From contig VGVQ01000006.1 of assembly GCA_016874005.1 (NCBI GenBank), positions 62,001-126,000 of the forward strand: a DNA stretch of 64,000 bases. The letters run 5' to 3'. The stretch comes from Gemmatimonadota bacterium. GTDB lineage: Bacteria; Gemmatimonadota; Gemmatimonadetes; Gemmatimonadales; GWC2-71-9. Within the stretch, counting starts at the first letter, position 1. Every line of letters begins with the position of its first letter. Below the pieces are notes generated by a model. That model was not told the origin of the DNA. It worked only from the letters and a program-made list of their open reading frames with translations, and did not search any database. A program made the position numbers and the translations under genes. Below, piece by piece: positions 25,068 through 36,397 of the stretch.

Positions 25068-26078
25068 TTACTCGACCGCCGCGTCCGCGATGGGGTCGGC
25101 CTCGTCGATCTTGACGCCCGCCGCGGCCAGCAGGCGACGCATTCGATGCATGTAGGTGTGCTCGTGGAGCGCCCGTCGCCGAGCGGCACCGCCGATTTCC
25201 TCGGTGTGGGCCGGGGTTTGGAGCAGTTCCTGGACCCGCGATTTCAGTTCCCGCGGGGTCGTGAAGGTGATGATCTCGGTCGTGGTGTCGAACAACTTGG
25301 GTAGGTCGGCTCGTTGATCGACGACCTGAGGAACGCCCATGGTGGCCAGCTCGAAGACCCGTTGGTTGCAGAAGGCATAGGAGAGGCCGTTGGACCCGAG
25401 GCCGTGGTGGAGGTTGACCGCGACCGAGGCGCCGCCGTAGGCCCGGACATACTCGGCGGTACTCCGGAGCTCGCCCCGGCAGTAGTCGCGGAGGGTGGAC
25501 TTCCGCCATCCCGGCCCCCACAGCGCCAGCCCGAATTCGACCAATTCGGAGAGGTACTTCTCCCGGGTCGGGGTGGCCCCACCGGCGAAGACGACGTTGG
25601 CCCGGTATTGGTCTTTGGTCCGAAGTGGCCGGTAGACCGAGGGATCGGCGGCATGGGGGAGCACTTCGGGCGCCGATCCAGTGGACCGTTCGAACGCGGC
25701 GGCGACGTCCGAGCCGGCCACGAAGATCTGGTCGTAGCCGCGGGCGACTCGAAACGCTTCATCGATCGACCCGACATCGTCCGGGAACCAGTTGACCATC
25801 CGGGCGCCGGTCGCCGATCGGACCGCTTCGATCAGCGCCTCGTCGAGGTCGTAGCCACCGATGACCAATACCAGGTTCGCTTCGGCCGCTTCGACACTCT
25901 TGATCAGGCGAGAGCGAATGTCGCTGCCCGCCAAGCGCCCCAGCAGCCCCATCCGTTTCCGGAGATCGAAGGTGGTGACGTCACAGCCGAGCCGCTCCAG
26001 TGCCCGGGCCCGCTGGGTCGAGTGAGCGTGTTCGGCGTCGTCGAACGGCGCGATCAGCAGGATCGAGGGGGCGCTCAC
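25068..26078 (-). CDS. CgeB-like glycosyltransferase
   Basis: 336 residues, GTG at 26078 overlapping the ABC transporter stop (GTGA). It shares with its neighbour the order of motifs VNWFPDDVGS, LPHAADPSVYRP, ALWGPGWRKS and NQRVFELATMGVPQVV, so the two are paralogues with divergent sugar-binding loops. Likely a GT-B sugar transferase in the same glycan pathway. Confidence 0.83.
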   Translation of the reverse strand: MSAPSILLIAPFDDAEHAHSTQRARALERLGCDVTTFDLRKRMGLLGRLAGSDIRSRLIKSVEAAEANLVLVIGGYDLDEALIEAVRSATGARMVNWFPDDVGSIDEAFRVARGYDQIFVAGSDVAAAFERSTGSAPEVLPHAADPSVYRPLRTKDQYRANVVFAGGATPTREKYLSELVEFGLALWGPGWRKSTLRDYCRGELRSTAEYVRAYGGASVAVNLHHGLGSNGLSYAFCNQRVFELATMGVPQVVDQRADLPKLFDTTTEIITFTTPRELKSRVQELLQTPAHTEEIGGAARRRALHEHTYMHRMRRLLAAAGVKIDEADPIADAAVE

Positions 26079-27892
26079 GCGTCCTCCGGGACCGTGCGGA
26101 ACTGCATCTCATAGAGACGGCGATAGAGCCCGTTGGCGGCAAGCAAAGCGGTGTGGTCTCCCCGTTCCACGATTCGGCCCTGGTCCAAGACTAGAATGTC
26201 GTCGGCATGCTGCACTGTCGCCAGTCGGTGGGCCACGACCAGGACGGTTCGGTCGGCCATCAGCCGGTCGATGGCCTCCTGCACCAGCCGCTCCGATTCG
26301 GTGTCGAGCGCGCTGGTGGCTTCGTCGAGGATCAGGATCGGCGGGTCGCGCAGCAGCGCTCGGGCAATGGCGATCCGCTGCCGCTGGCCACCGGAGAGCC
26401 GCGTTCCCCGCTCTCCGAGACTGGTGTCGAACCCGTCCGGCAGGCGCTCGATGAACTCGAGGGCGTTGGCGGCCCGGGCGGCGGCGATCACCTGCTCGCG
26501 AGTGGCCTCGGGGCGGCCGTAAGCGATGTTGGCATGGACGGTGTCGTTCAGCACCACGGTGTCTTGTCCCACCAGCCCAATCAGGGCCCGAAGCGACGAC
26601 CGGGCCAGCGCGGTCGTGGCCACCCCATCGATCAGGATCGAGCCCCGAGCCGGGTCATGGAACCTCGGCACCAGTTCGAGCAGGGTGGTTTTTCCGGCAC
26701 CGGACGGCCCCACCACCGCCACGATGCTTCCCCGGGGAATCGTAAAGGACACCTCGGCGAGAACCGGCTCCTGGCCGTAGGAGAAACCAACCCCCCGAAA
26801 CTCGATCTGGCGTTGGAACCGGGCCACCGCGAGGCCGGACTCGTCTTGGTCCGCGGCCGGCAAGTCGAGCCACCGAAACACCCGTTCCGCGCTCGCCAGG
26901 GCCACCGCGAGATTGGTCGGGAACTGCGACAGCGACTTGATCGGGGCCATCATCTTGAGGGCGACCGCCAGGAACCCGATGGTCACGGCTGGCCCGAGGG
27001 TCACTCCGCTGATGGATGGATTACTGGCCGCCACGATGATCAGGATGATGACCAGGCCTCCGAACACTTCACTCACGGGACTGGTGAGCGACGAGTATCG
27101 CTGAGTGCGGATCACCCGCTTCCGATACCGGGCGGTTTGCGCGGCGAATCGGTCGGACTCGGTATCTTCGGCGCCGTAGGCCCTGATCAGCTTGATGGCG
27201 CCCAAGCGTTCGGTGACCGTCGACGTGAGCAAGCCCCGTTCGTCGGCCCAGGCGCTGGCGTGATGCCGGAGCCGTTGGAGCAGTTCGCGAATGCCCCAGA
27301 CCATGACCGGGGCCGCGGCGAGAGTGATGAGGGTGAGCCGCCAGGAGGTGAGCCCGAGCACCGTCAGCGACCCGGCGATCAGCACCAGGTTCTGGAAGAA
27401 CGCCGCCAGCGCCGCCGAGACGACCTGCTTCGACTGGTCGACATCCGCCAAGAGCCCGGAGATCAGCTCGCCCTGTTTGGTCCGCTGAAAGAAGCCCAGA
27501 TCGAGACGAAGGAGATGACGGAAGAGGCGGGTCCGGAGGTCCCGGACCAAGCTCTCCTGTACCGCCACCGAAACCTGGTTCGAGGCGTAAGTCAGGGCGT
27601 TCTTGATCACCAGGAGCACCGCCAGCAAGACGACCAATCGCGCCCCAGCCTCGCGCGGGCCGATTCCTCCGATCAGGGGGGCCAGGATGGCGTTGGTCAC
27701 CGCCTCCAACGTGGTGTTCGACACCGAGAGCGTGCCCGCGGTGCCGAAGAGGGCTTCGAGCAGCGGAATCAGGATGACGATGGTGGCGCTGTCGAGCAGC
27801 GACGCGAAGAACGTCGCCAGGAGTCCGAGCCCGAAGAGGCCGCGGTACGGTCGAGCGACGTCGAGCAGCCGCAGCTCCACGTGACGATGCAT
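26075..27892 (-). CDS. ABC exporter, MsbA-like (fused membrane and ATPase domains)
   Basis: 605 residues. Six transmembrane helices occupy about residues 15-320; the nucleotide-binding domain has Walker A VGPSGAGKTT, Q-loop, signature LSGGQRQRIAIARAL, Walker B PILILDEATSALD and H-loop VAHRL. Half-transporters of this type dimerise and flip lipid-linked glycans or lipid A. Being the first gene of the glycan operon, it probably exports the lipid-linked product made by the downstream transferases. Start ATG at 27892, 32 bp from the divergent GT9 gene. Confidence 0.92.
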   Translation of the reverse strand: MHRHVELRLLDVARPYRGLFGLGLLATFFASLLDSATIVILIPLLEALFGTAGTLSVSNTTLEAVTNAILAPLIGGIGPREAGARLVVLLAVLLVIKNALTYASNQVSVAVQESLVRDLRTRLFRHLLRLDLGFFQRTKQGELISGLLADVDQSKQVVSAALAAFFQNLVLIAGSLTVLGLTSWRLTLITLAAAPVMVWGIRELLQRLRHHASAWADERGLLTSTVTERLGAIKLIRAYGAEDTESDRFAAQTARYRKRVIRTQRYSSLTSPVSEVFGGLVIILIIVAASNPSISGVTLGPAVTIGFLAVALKMMAPIKSLSQFPTNLAVALASAERVFRWLDLPAADQDESGLAVARFQRQIEFRGVGFSYGQEPVLAEVSFTIPRGSIVAVVGPSGAGKTTLLELVPRFHDPARGSILIDGVATTALARSSLRALIGLVGQDTVVLNDTVHANIAYGRPEATREQVIAAARAANALEFIERLPDGFDTSLGERGTRLSGGQRQRIAIARALLRDPPILILDEATSALDTESERLVQEAIDRLMADRTVLVVAHRLATVQHADDILVLDQGRIVERGDHTALLAANGLYRRLYEMQFRTVPEDA

Positions 27893-27912
27893 GGAAGGAA
27901 GCTAACACCGCG

Positions 27913-27918
27913 TTATCT
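27913..27918 (+). promoter_or_regulatory. -10-like box (TTATCT) of the GT9 gene, leaderless type
   Basis: TTATCT (or TATCTT shifted by one) ends 6 nt before the GTG at 27925. Only 32 bp separate the divergent starts, so no room remains for a leader with a ribosome-binding site. Confidence 0.35.
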
Positions 27919-27924
27919 TCGGTC

Positions 27925-28932
27925 GTGGCCCCTCGCATCGTGCTCGTGCGATTCAGCTCGATGGGCGATATCCTGCTCACGACCCCTCTGATCCGCGCGA
28001 TTCGGCGGCGACATCCCGACGCCTGGATCACCTTCATCACCAAGGCGGCCTTCGTACCGCTCTTGGCCGGCAACCCGCGGCTCAACGAGATCGTCGGCCA
28101 CCAGCCCACCACGCCGCTCTCGGCCCTGGCCCGCCGGGTCCGCGCCGGTGGTTTCACTCACCACCTCGATCTCCACGACAGTCTCCGCAGTCGTGCCCTG
28201 GCGGCGCTGACTGCCCGGCGCTGGCACCGCTACCCCAAACATCGGTTTGCCCGCGCCGTGCTGATCCGGTTCAAGCGCGACATCTATCGCGACCGGCGCC
28301 ACGTCGTCGAGCGTTACTTCGACGCGGCCCGGGAACTCGACGTCCAACCCGACGAAGGGCCGCTCGAGTTCTTCGTTCCTCGCACCGGCCTCGAGCAGGC
28401 TCGCCGGTTCCTGGCCGATCAACGGCTCGACCCGGTGGCGACCTTCGTGGCTTTGGTGCCCGGCGCCGCCCATGCCACCAAGCGATGGCCGGTCGGCCAC
28501 TGGCAACGGCTGGCGGCGCTGCTGACGGCGCAGGGCGTCCAAGTCGTCGTCGTGGGCGGGGAGGCTGAGCAGGCCGCCTGCGAGGATATCGCCACCGCGG
28601 CCGGCGACCTCGCGACCAGCGCGGCCGGCCGATTCGACCTCGCCGGGAGCGCCGCGCTGCTCAAGCTGGCTCGCTGTGCCGTTGCCGGGGACACCGGTCC
28701 GATGCACTTGGCCACCGCGGTCGGGACACCCGTCGTCGCGCTCTATGGACCGACGGTGCGGGCGTTCGGCTTCTTTCCCTATCGGGCTCGCGCCACGGTC
28801 CTCGAGCGGGACCTTCCCTGCCGGCCCTGCAGCAGCATGGGCGGGCCAGCCTGTCCGCTCGGTCACCATCGATGCCTGGTAGACCTCACCCCCGAAACGG
28901 TCCTCGACCAGGTCCGGAGACTTCCCCGGTGA
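27925..28932 (+). CDS. GT9 heptosyltransferase-family protein
   Basis: 335 residues, GTG start. Typical of ADP-heptose:LPS heptosyltransferases: N-terminal RFSSMGDILLTTPLIRAIR, central LVPGAAHATKRWP and the C-terminal GDTGPMHLATAVGTPVVALYGPT. The family transfers heptose or similar sugars to LPS inner core. Near the C-terminus is a Cys-rich stretch (LPCRPCSSMGG). The stop overlaps the next small gene (GTGA). It is divergent from the exporter operon and likely works with it. Confidence 0.9.
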   Translation: MAPRIVLVRFSSMGDILLTTPLIRAIRRRHPDAWITFITKAAFVPLLAGNPRLNEIVGHQPTTPLSALARRVRAGGFTHHLDLHDSLRSRALAALTARRWHRYPKHRFARAVLIRFKRDIYRDRRHVVERYFDAARELDVQPDEGPLEFFVPRTGLEQARRFLADQRLDPVATFVALVPGAAHATKRWPVGHWQRLAALLTAQGVQVVVVGGEAEQAACEDIATAAGDLATSAAGRFDLAGSAALLKLARCAVAGDTGPMHLATAVGTPVVALYGPTVRAFGFFPYRARATVLERDLPCRPCSSMGGPACPLGHHRCLVDLTPETVLDQVRRLPR

Positions 28933-29297
28933 CCGGCTTGACGCCGGCATGCCGGGTCGTGATCGAGCTGCTCGCGGTGGCCCCGCGCGGCCCTCGCCGC
29001 GATGGACTGTTCGCGCTGTGGCTCGTCCTCAGAGTGCTGGATGACCTCGGTCGCGACCCTCCCTTCGCCGATCGATCCCTGCGCCGCCGGGTCACCCTCC
29101 TGGAACGCCGCCTGACCAGCCTGGCCCTGCCGTTGTCGCTGAAACGGGCCTTTGCCGCGACCATCGGAACCTTGAAGGCCGAGCTTCGCCCCAGCGAAGC
29201 GGGCCACCTGCTCCTCCAGCTGGTCAGTCCGGTGAAAGACGGCCTCGGCCAGGACGCCGCCGACGCGGTTCACCGAGCGGCCCGAGGCCTCCGCTGA
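28929..29297 (+). CDS. Small alpha-helical protein of unknown function
   Basis: 122 residues from the GTG at 28929 that overlaps the GT9 stop. Predominantly helical and Arg/Leu-rich, without a signal peptide, transmembrane helix or metal motif that I can see. I do not recognise a family. Position and codon use (high G/C third positions) argue that it is real and co-translated with the GT9 gene. Confidence 0.65.
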   Translation: MTGLTPACRVVIELLAVAPRGPRRDGLFALWLVLRVLDDLGRDPPFADRSLRRRVTLLERRLTSLALPLSLKRAFAATIGTLKAELRPSEAGHLLLQLVSPVKDGLGQDAADAVHRAARGLR

Positions 29298-29304
29298 GGC
29301 GGCC

Positions 29305-29332
29305 TTGCCACCCGTTCGGGGGCCTCTATAGT
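29305..29332 (+). promoter_or_regulatory. Sigma70-type promoter before yebC
   Basis: TTGCCA (29305-29310), 16-nt spacer, TATAGT (29327-29332). The expected start near 29339 gives a leader of about 22 nt containing AAGGA before yebC. It probably drives the yebC-ruvCAB chain. Confidence 0.55.
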
Positions 29333-29361
29333 TGTGACGCGCTGTCCCGCAAGGAATGAGC

Positions 29362-30111
29362 ATGGCTGGCCATAGCAAGTGGAAGCAGATCAAGCGGAAG
29401 AAGGCCGTTGCGGACTCCCGGAGGGCCTCGGTCTGGACCAAGTGCATCCGCGAAATCACCGTGGCGGCCCGAGCTGGCGGTGGAGACCCCAACGGCAACC
29501 CGCGGCTGCGTACCGCGGTCGACGCGGCCCGCGCCGTCAACATGCCGAACGACAACATCGAGCGCGCCATCAAGAAAGGCACCGGAGAGCTCGAGGGCGC
29601 GGTCTATGAAGAGGTGACCTACGAGGGATACGGTCCCGGCGGCGCGGCGATCTTCGTCGAAGGGACCACCGACAACGCCAATCGGACCGTGGCCGAGATC
29701 CGGCACGCCTTCACCCGCAACGGTGGCAACTTGGGCGCCTCGAATTCGGTTGCCTGGATGTTCGACCGCAAAGGACAGATCTACCTCGACGCCGGCAAGA
29801 GTCCCGAAGACGCCACCCTGGAGGCGGCCTTGGAGGCCGGCGCCGAGGACTTCGCCAAAGAGGGCGACCAGTACCTGGTCACGGCTTCCCCGGCCGATTT
29901 CCACGGGGTGCAGGATCGCCTCCGTGCCAGCGGCTACACCGTCGAGTCGGCGGAAATCGCCCTGGTACCCAAGAACACCGTCAGGGTCGAGGGCGACGAT
30001 GCCACCAAGCTGCTCAAGCTGGTGGAGATGCTCGAGGAGCTCGACGACGTCTCCAAGGTCTTCGCCAACTTCGACATCGACGCCGCAACCCTGGCCGAGA
30101 CCGAGGCGTAG
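29362..30111 (+). CDS. yebC: YebC/PmpR-family translation or transcription factor
   Basis: 249 residues. The ATG at 29362 is preferred over one six bases upstream because AAGGA lies 6 nt before it and the family begins MAGHSKWKQIK. Conserved segments include KTGGDPNGNPRLR-like (here RAGGGDPNGNPRLR), NIERAIKKGTG and YEGYGPGGAAI. YebC proteins bind DNA or ribosomes and in some bacteria relieve stalling at proline runs. The yebC-ruvC-ruvA-ruvB order is a common bacterial arrangement. Confidence 0.95.
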   Translation: MAGHSKWKQIKRKKAVADSRRASVWTKCIREITVAARAGGGDPNGNPRLRTAVDAARAVNMPNDNIERAIKKGTGELEGAVYEEVTYEGYGPGGAAIFVEGTTDNANRTVAEIRHAFTRNGGNLGASNSVAWMFDRKGQIYLDAGKSPEDATLEAALEAGAEDFAKEGDQYLVTASPADFHGVQDRLRASGYTVESAEIALVPKNTVRVEGDDATKLLKLVEMLEELDDVSKVFANFDIDAATLAETEA

Positions 30112-30120
30112 CCCGGGCCG

Positions 30121-30612
30121 ATGACGGTACTCGGCATCGACCCTGGCACCGCGACCGTGGGCTATGGGGTAGTCGGGCCGGGCGGGCCGGGGAGGGTGGG
30201 CCGGTTGATCGAGTGCGGGGTCATCCGGACCAGCCCCCGCGCCGCGCTGCCGCAACGGCTCAGGTCGATCCACGAAGGAATGCTCGACCTGCTGGCCAGG
30301 CACGAGCCCGACGCGATGGCGGTGGAGGACATCTTCTACGGATCGAACGCCCGAACCACCGCGGTCCTGGGCCACGCTCGCGGGGTCATCTTGCTGGCGG
30401 GGGCTTCCGCCGGGGTGCCGGTGTTCGAATACCCGCCGGCGATGGTGAAGAAGGCGATCGTCGGCCGCGGCAGCGCCCTCAAACCCCAGATCGGCTTCAT
30501 GGTCGCCAAGCTGCTCGGCCTGAAGACCGCCCCAACCCCGGCGGATGCCGCCGACGGTGTGGCCGTGGCGCTGACCCATTTGATGCGCGGGAGCAAGCGG
30601 GCCAGCCGATGA
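30121..30612 (+). CDS. ruvC: Holliday-junction endonuclease RuvC
   Basis: 163-residue dimeric resolvase that cuts Holliday junctions. The four catalytic acidic residues are in place: Asp7 (GIDPG), Glu69 (VEDIFYG), and Asp142/Asp145 (PADAADGVAVA). Nine bases separate it from yebC; its stop overlaps the ruvA ATG. Confidence 0.95.
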   Translation: MTVLGIDPGTATVGYGVVGPGGPGRVGRLIECGVIRTSPRAALPQRLRSIHEGMLDLLARHEPDAMAVEDIFYGSNARTTAVLGHARGVILLAGASAGVPVFEYPPAMVKKAIVGRGSALKPQIGFMVAKLLGLKTAPTPADAADGVAVALTHLMRGSKRASR

Positions 30613-31214
30613 TCGCGACCGTGACCGGGGTCCTGGCCGATCGGAGCGGTGAAACCGTGGTGATCGCCACCGACGGCGGGGTCGGGTACGCGGTCACGGT
30701 CCCGGTGGGCGTGCTGGAGCGGCTACCACGAGCCGGCCAACGGTGCTCATTGTTCACCGAGCTGGTGGTTCGGGAAGACGGCTGGACCCTTTTTGGTTTC
30801 GATCGCGCCGTGGACCGGGCCATCTTTCAGCGGTTGCTCTTGGCGAGCGGATTCGGGCCCAAGCTGGCGCTGGCGCTGTTGTCGAACCTGGGTGGCGAGC
30901 GGACGGTCCGGGCGATTCAGGGCCGGGACGTCGCGGTGTTGTCGACCGTCCCGGGCATCGGACGGAAGAAGGCCGAACGGCTGATCCTGGAGTTGTCCGA
31001 TCGGTTCGCCGACATCCCGGTGGCGGCCGGGCCCCGGAGCGGCTCAGCGGCCGAAGAGGCGCAACGAGCCCTTCTGGCGCTGGGGTTCCCGCCCGCCGCC
31101 GCCGACGAGGCGGTGCGCTCGGCGGTAACCGCGGGCCCGGCCGACGACGCCGCCACCCTGATCAAACGGGCATTGCAGTTGGTTTCGACCCCCAAGACCG
31201 GAGGCACCCGATGA
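30609..31214 (+). CDS. ruvA: Holliday-junction branch-migration protein RuvA
   Basis: 201 residues. OB-fold domain I (MIATVTGVLAD, YAVTVP), domain II with tandem helix-hairpin-helix motifs (LLASGFGPKLALALL, VLSTVPGIGRKKAERL), and domain III at the end (EEAQRALLALGFPPAAADEAV) that contacts RuvB. ATG overlaps the ruvC stop and the stop overlaps the next small ORF. Confidence 0.95.
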   Translation: MIATVTGVLADRSGETVVIATDGGVGYAVTVPVGVLERLPRAGQRCSLFTELVVREDGWTLFGFDRAVDRAIFQRLLLASGFGPKLALALLSNLGGERTVRAIQGRDVAVLSTVPGIGRKKAERLILELSDRFADIPVAAGPRSGSAAEEAQRALLALGFPPAAADEAVRSAVTAGPADDAATLIKRALQLVSTPKTGGTR

Positions 31215-31399
31215 TCGCCGCGTTGGCCCAGCCGCCCCATCGCACGGCGGAGTGGCAATGCACCAAGTGCAGCGTCACCAATCGGAAGTTGGTCCCGAAA
31301 CAGACCGCGGTGACCGACGACCGCTGCCTGGCCTGCCACGCCAAGCACCTCGTCTGGGTCGGGACGCGGCCGGTGCGATGGAACGCGGAGGCTCGTTAG
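31211..31399 (+). CDS. 62-residue zinc-ribbon protein between ruvA and ruvB
   Basis: ATG at 31211 overlaps the ruvA stop (ATGA) and the frame ends 6 nt before ruvB. Two Cys pairs, CTKC (about residue 17) and CLAC (about residue 39), spaced 18 residues apart form a four-Cys zinc ribbon. The rest is basic and aromatic (KHLVWVGTRPVRW). I do not recognise a named family. Placement inside ruvA-ruvB and overlap suggest co-translation and perhaps a nucleic-acid or RuvAB-related role, which is inference. The stop codon TAG is part of a CGTTAGGC octamer (31394-31401). Confidence 0.75.
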   Translation: MIAALAQPPHRTAEWQCTKCSVTNRKLVPKQTAVTDDRCLACHAKHLVWVGTRPVRWNAEAR

Positions 31400-31405
31400 G
31401 CAGTC

Positions 31406-32431
31406 ATGGCCCGGGTCGAGATCACCACACCGGATGAGCTCCCCGAGGAGGGCGGCGCCGATGCCGCCCTTCGCCCGTCGCGACTCGACGAGTTCGTCGG
31501 CCAGGAGGGGGTCAAGACCTCGCTCCAGATCGCCATCGACGCGGCCCGGGGTCGCGGCGAGAGCCTCGATCACATCCTCTTCTTCGGCCCTCCCGGCCTC
31601 GGCAAGACGACCTTGGCGATCCTGATGGCCCGGGAGATGGGAGTCCAGATTCGGACCACCTCGGGCCCGGTCCTCGAGAAGCCCGGCGACTTGGTGGGTC
31701 TCCTCACCGGGCTTGGCAAGGGCGACATCCTCTTCATCGACGAGATCCACCGGCTCCGTCCGGTCCTCGAGGAGTTCCTCTACCCCGCCATGGAGGACTT
31801 CCGGATCGACGTTCGCATCGCCGACGGGCCGAACGCCCAGACCATCCCGATGGCCATCGAGCCATTCACCTTGGTCGGCGCCACGACCCGGTTCGGACAG
31901 CTCACCCCGCCGATGCGAGCCCGGTTCGGGATCGTCGAACGGCTCAACTTCTATCGCCCGGACGAGCTCGCCACCATCGTGGCCAGGTCCGCGACCATCC
32001 TGAACGTCCCCACGGACCCGGAAGGCGCGCTCGAGGTCGCCCGGCGAAGTCGAGGGACCCCGCGAATCGCCAATCGGCTGCTGCGGCGAGTCAGGGATTA
32101 CGCCCAGGTCCGGGCCGGCGGGGTGATCACCGCCGCCGTCGCCGCCGAGGCGTTGGCGCGACTCAACGTCGACGAGTTCGGCCTCGACGACATGGACGCC
32201 CGGATCCTGGTCACCATCATCGAGAAGTTCGGGGGCGGCCCGGTCGGCCTCCAAACGTTAGGCGCCGCCGTGAGCGAAGATCCCGGTACCCTGGAGGAGG
32301 TCTACGAGCCCTACCTCCTCCAGCAAGGGTTCCTGGAGCGGACCCCACGGGGCCGAGTCGCGACGGCCCACGCTTATCGCCGGTTCGGGATGCAACCGCC
32401 GGCCAACCAGGGCACGCTGTTTGGCGGATGA
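31406..32431 (+). CDS. ruvB: Holliday-junction branch-migration ATPase RuvB
   Basis: 341-residue AAA+ motor. Walker [10 protein letters not shown], Walker B FIDEIHRL, sensor/arginine-finger region [18 protein letters not shown] and the C-terminal winged helix ([17 protein letters not shown]) are present. Length matches the family. The stop lies inside the start of queA. Confidence 0.96.
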   Translation: MARVEITTPDELPEEGGADAALRPSRLDEFVGQEGVKTSLQIAIDAARGRGESLDHILFFGPPGLGKTTLAILMAREMGVQIRTTSGPVLEKPGDLVGLLTGLGKGDILFIDEIHRLRPVLEEFLYPAMEDFRIDVRIADGPNAQTIPMAIEPFTLVGATTRFGQLTPPMRARFGIVERLNFYRPDELATIVARSATILNVPTDPEGALEVARRSRGTPRIANRLLRRVRDYAQVRAGGVITAAVAAEALARLNVDEFGLDDMDARILVTIIEKFGGGPVGLQTLGAAVSEDPGTLEEVYEPYLLQQGFLERTPRGRVATAHAYRRFGMQPPANQGTLFGG

Positions 32432-33458
32432 GCCACTTCGGACGGCCGACTTCGACTATCAGCTGCCGTCCGAGCTGATCGCCCAGACCCCCACCGCGGA
32501 ACGCGGCGCCAGTCGCCTCCTCCTGGTCGATCGCCAAACGGGCACCTTCACCGACGGGACCTTCACCGACCTGGCAAGCCTGATTCCCCCGGGAGACCTG
32601 CTGGTCCTCAACAGCACCCGGGTTCGGCGGGCTCGCCTGATCGGCCAGCGGCCGTCCGGCGCCCCGGCGGAAGTCCTCCTGATTCACCCGGACCGTGACG
32701 ACACCTGGATCGCCATGGGCCAACCAGGGAGCGCGCTCAAGCCGGGAAAGCGGATCGCATTGGGCGGCGGCATCGCGGTCGAAACGGTCGAGGTCCTCGA
32801 CGGCCCCAACCGCCGGGTCCGCTTCCTCGGCGGGACGGCCGCGGAGGCAATGGAGCGGTTCGGGGTGTTGCCGCTGCCTCCCTACATCGATCGGGCCACG
32901 ACCGAGGCCGACGCCGACCGCTACCAGACCGTTTTCGCCGAGCGCGAGGGCAGCGTCGCCGCACCGACGGCCGGCCTGCACTTCACCGCGGACTTGCTCG
33001 ACCGCCTCGCCGGCCGCGGGGTTCGGATCGAACGCCTCGACCTCGAGGTGGGCCCGGGCACCTTCCGGCCCGTCGAGGTCGCCGATCCCCGCGAGCATCA
33101 GATGCACCGTGAGCGGTTCGTCATTCCCGAACCGCTCGCGCTGGCCTTTGCCGCCGTCCGGGCGGCGGGCGGTCGGGTCTGGGCCTGCGGCACTACCGTG
33201 GTGCGAGCGCTCGAGTCGGCGGCAACGAGCGACGGGCGGCTGGTGCACGGCCCCGGCTCGACCGACCTGTTGATCTTACCGGGCCATCGGTTCCGGGCCG
33301 TCGATCGCCTGATCACCAACTTCCACCTCCCCCGATCGACCCTGCTCATGCTGGTGGCGGCCTTCGGTGGCGGGGAGACGGTGCGGGCCGCCTACCGCCA
33401 CGCCATCGCCGCGCGGTATCGGTTCTATTCGTACGGCGATGCCATGGTCATCCGCTAA
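32421..33458 (+). CDS. queA: S-adenosylmethionine:tRNA ribosyltransferase-isomerase
   Basis: 345 residues; makes epoxyqueuosine in tRNA by transferring ribosyl from SAM. The family start [39 protein letters not shown] and the C-terminal [16 protein letters not shown] are present. In-frame start is TTG at 32421, 11 bp inside ruvB; the ATG at 32428 is out of frame. Together with tgt downstream it completes two steps of queuosine synthesis. Confidence 0.93.
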   Translation: MADEPLRTADFDYQLPSELIAQTPTAERGASRLLLVDRQTGTFTDGTFTDLASLIPPGDLLVLNSTRVRRARLIGQRPSGAPAEVLLIHPDRDDTWIAMGQPGSALKPGKRIALGGGIAVETVEVLDGPNRRVRFLGGTAAEAMERFGVLPLPPYIDRATTEADADRYQTVFAEREGSVAAPTAGLHFTADLLDRLAGRGVRIERLDLEVGPGTFRPVEVADPREHQMHRERFVIPEPLALAFAAVRAAGGRVWACGTTVVRALESAATSDGRLVHGPGSTDLLILPGHRFRAVDRLITNFHLPRSTLLMLVAAFGGGETVRAAYRHAIAARYRFYSYGDAMVIR

Positions 33459-33465
33459 CGCCGCG

Positions 33466-35863
<2,398 letters not shown>

Positions 35864-35864
<1 letters not shown>

Positions 35865-36397
35865 TGGCGCTGCGCGACATCCATCTCCTGGGCTCGCCGG
35901 CGCTGCGAGCCCGTTGCGCCGAGATCGCGACGGTGGACGACGAACTCCGCCGGCTGATCGACGATCTCTTCGAAACCATGGATGCCGCCAAGGGCGTGGG
36001 ACTCGCCGCCAATCAAGTCGGGATCACCCGACGGGTCGCGGTGGTTGGCGTCGAAGACGACCGGTTCGTCATGATCAACCCGGTGATCACCAGCGCCGAG
36101 GGCCGGGTCCGGGCCGAAGAAGGCTGCCTCTCGATTCCCGAGGTCTACGGTGAGGTGACCCGGCCCGAACGGATCGTCCTCGAGGCGCTCGACCGCGAGG
36201 GGAAGCCGTTCCGCCGGGAGTTGGAAGGGTATCTGGCCCGGGCGGCCCAACACGAGATCGACCACCTCGACGGAATCATCTTCCTCGACCATTTGAGCTT
36301 GCTCAAGCGGGAGCTCCTGCTCCGGCGCTGGAAAAAGGAGCACCGCGGCGGCGAACTGGTCCGCAAGGTGACGCCGGAGCGCGATTCCCGCGGGTAA
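35864..36397 (+). CDS. def: Peptide deformylase
   Basis: 177 residues. All three metal-site motifs: GVGLAANQVG, EEGCLSIPE (metal Cys) and HEIDHLDG (two His and catalytic Glu). Removes N-formyl from new polypeptides. The start overlaps the yajC stop (TGATG) and it is followed directly by fmt, the opposite activity of the same cycle. Confidence 0.96.

Noticed and set aside
23254-25521. A 755-codon minus-strand open frame covering the GT2 and CgeB-like genes
   Set aside because: It is a read-through in the frame of the GT2 gene; upstream of 24117 it is the wrong-frame shadow of the CgeB-like genes. The GT2 start at 24117 overlaps the previous stop as its neighbours do.
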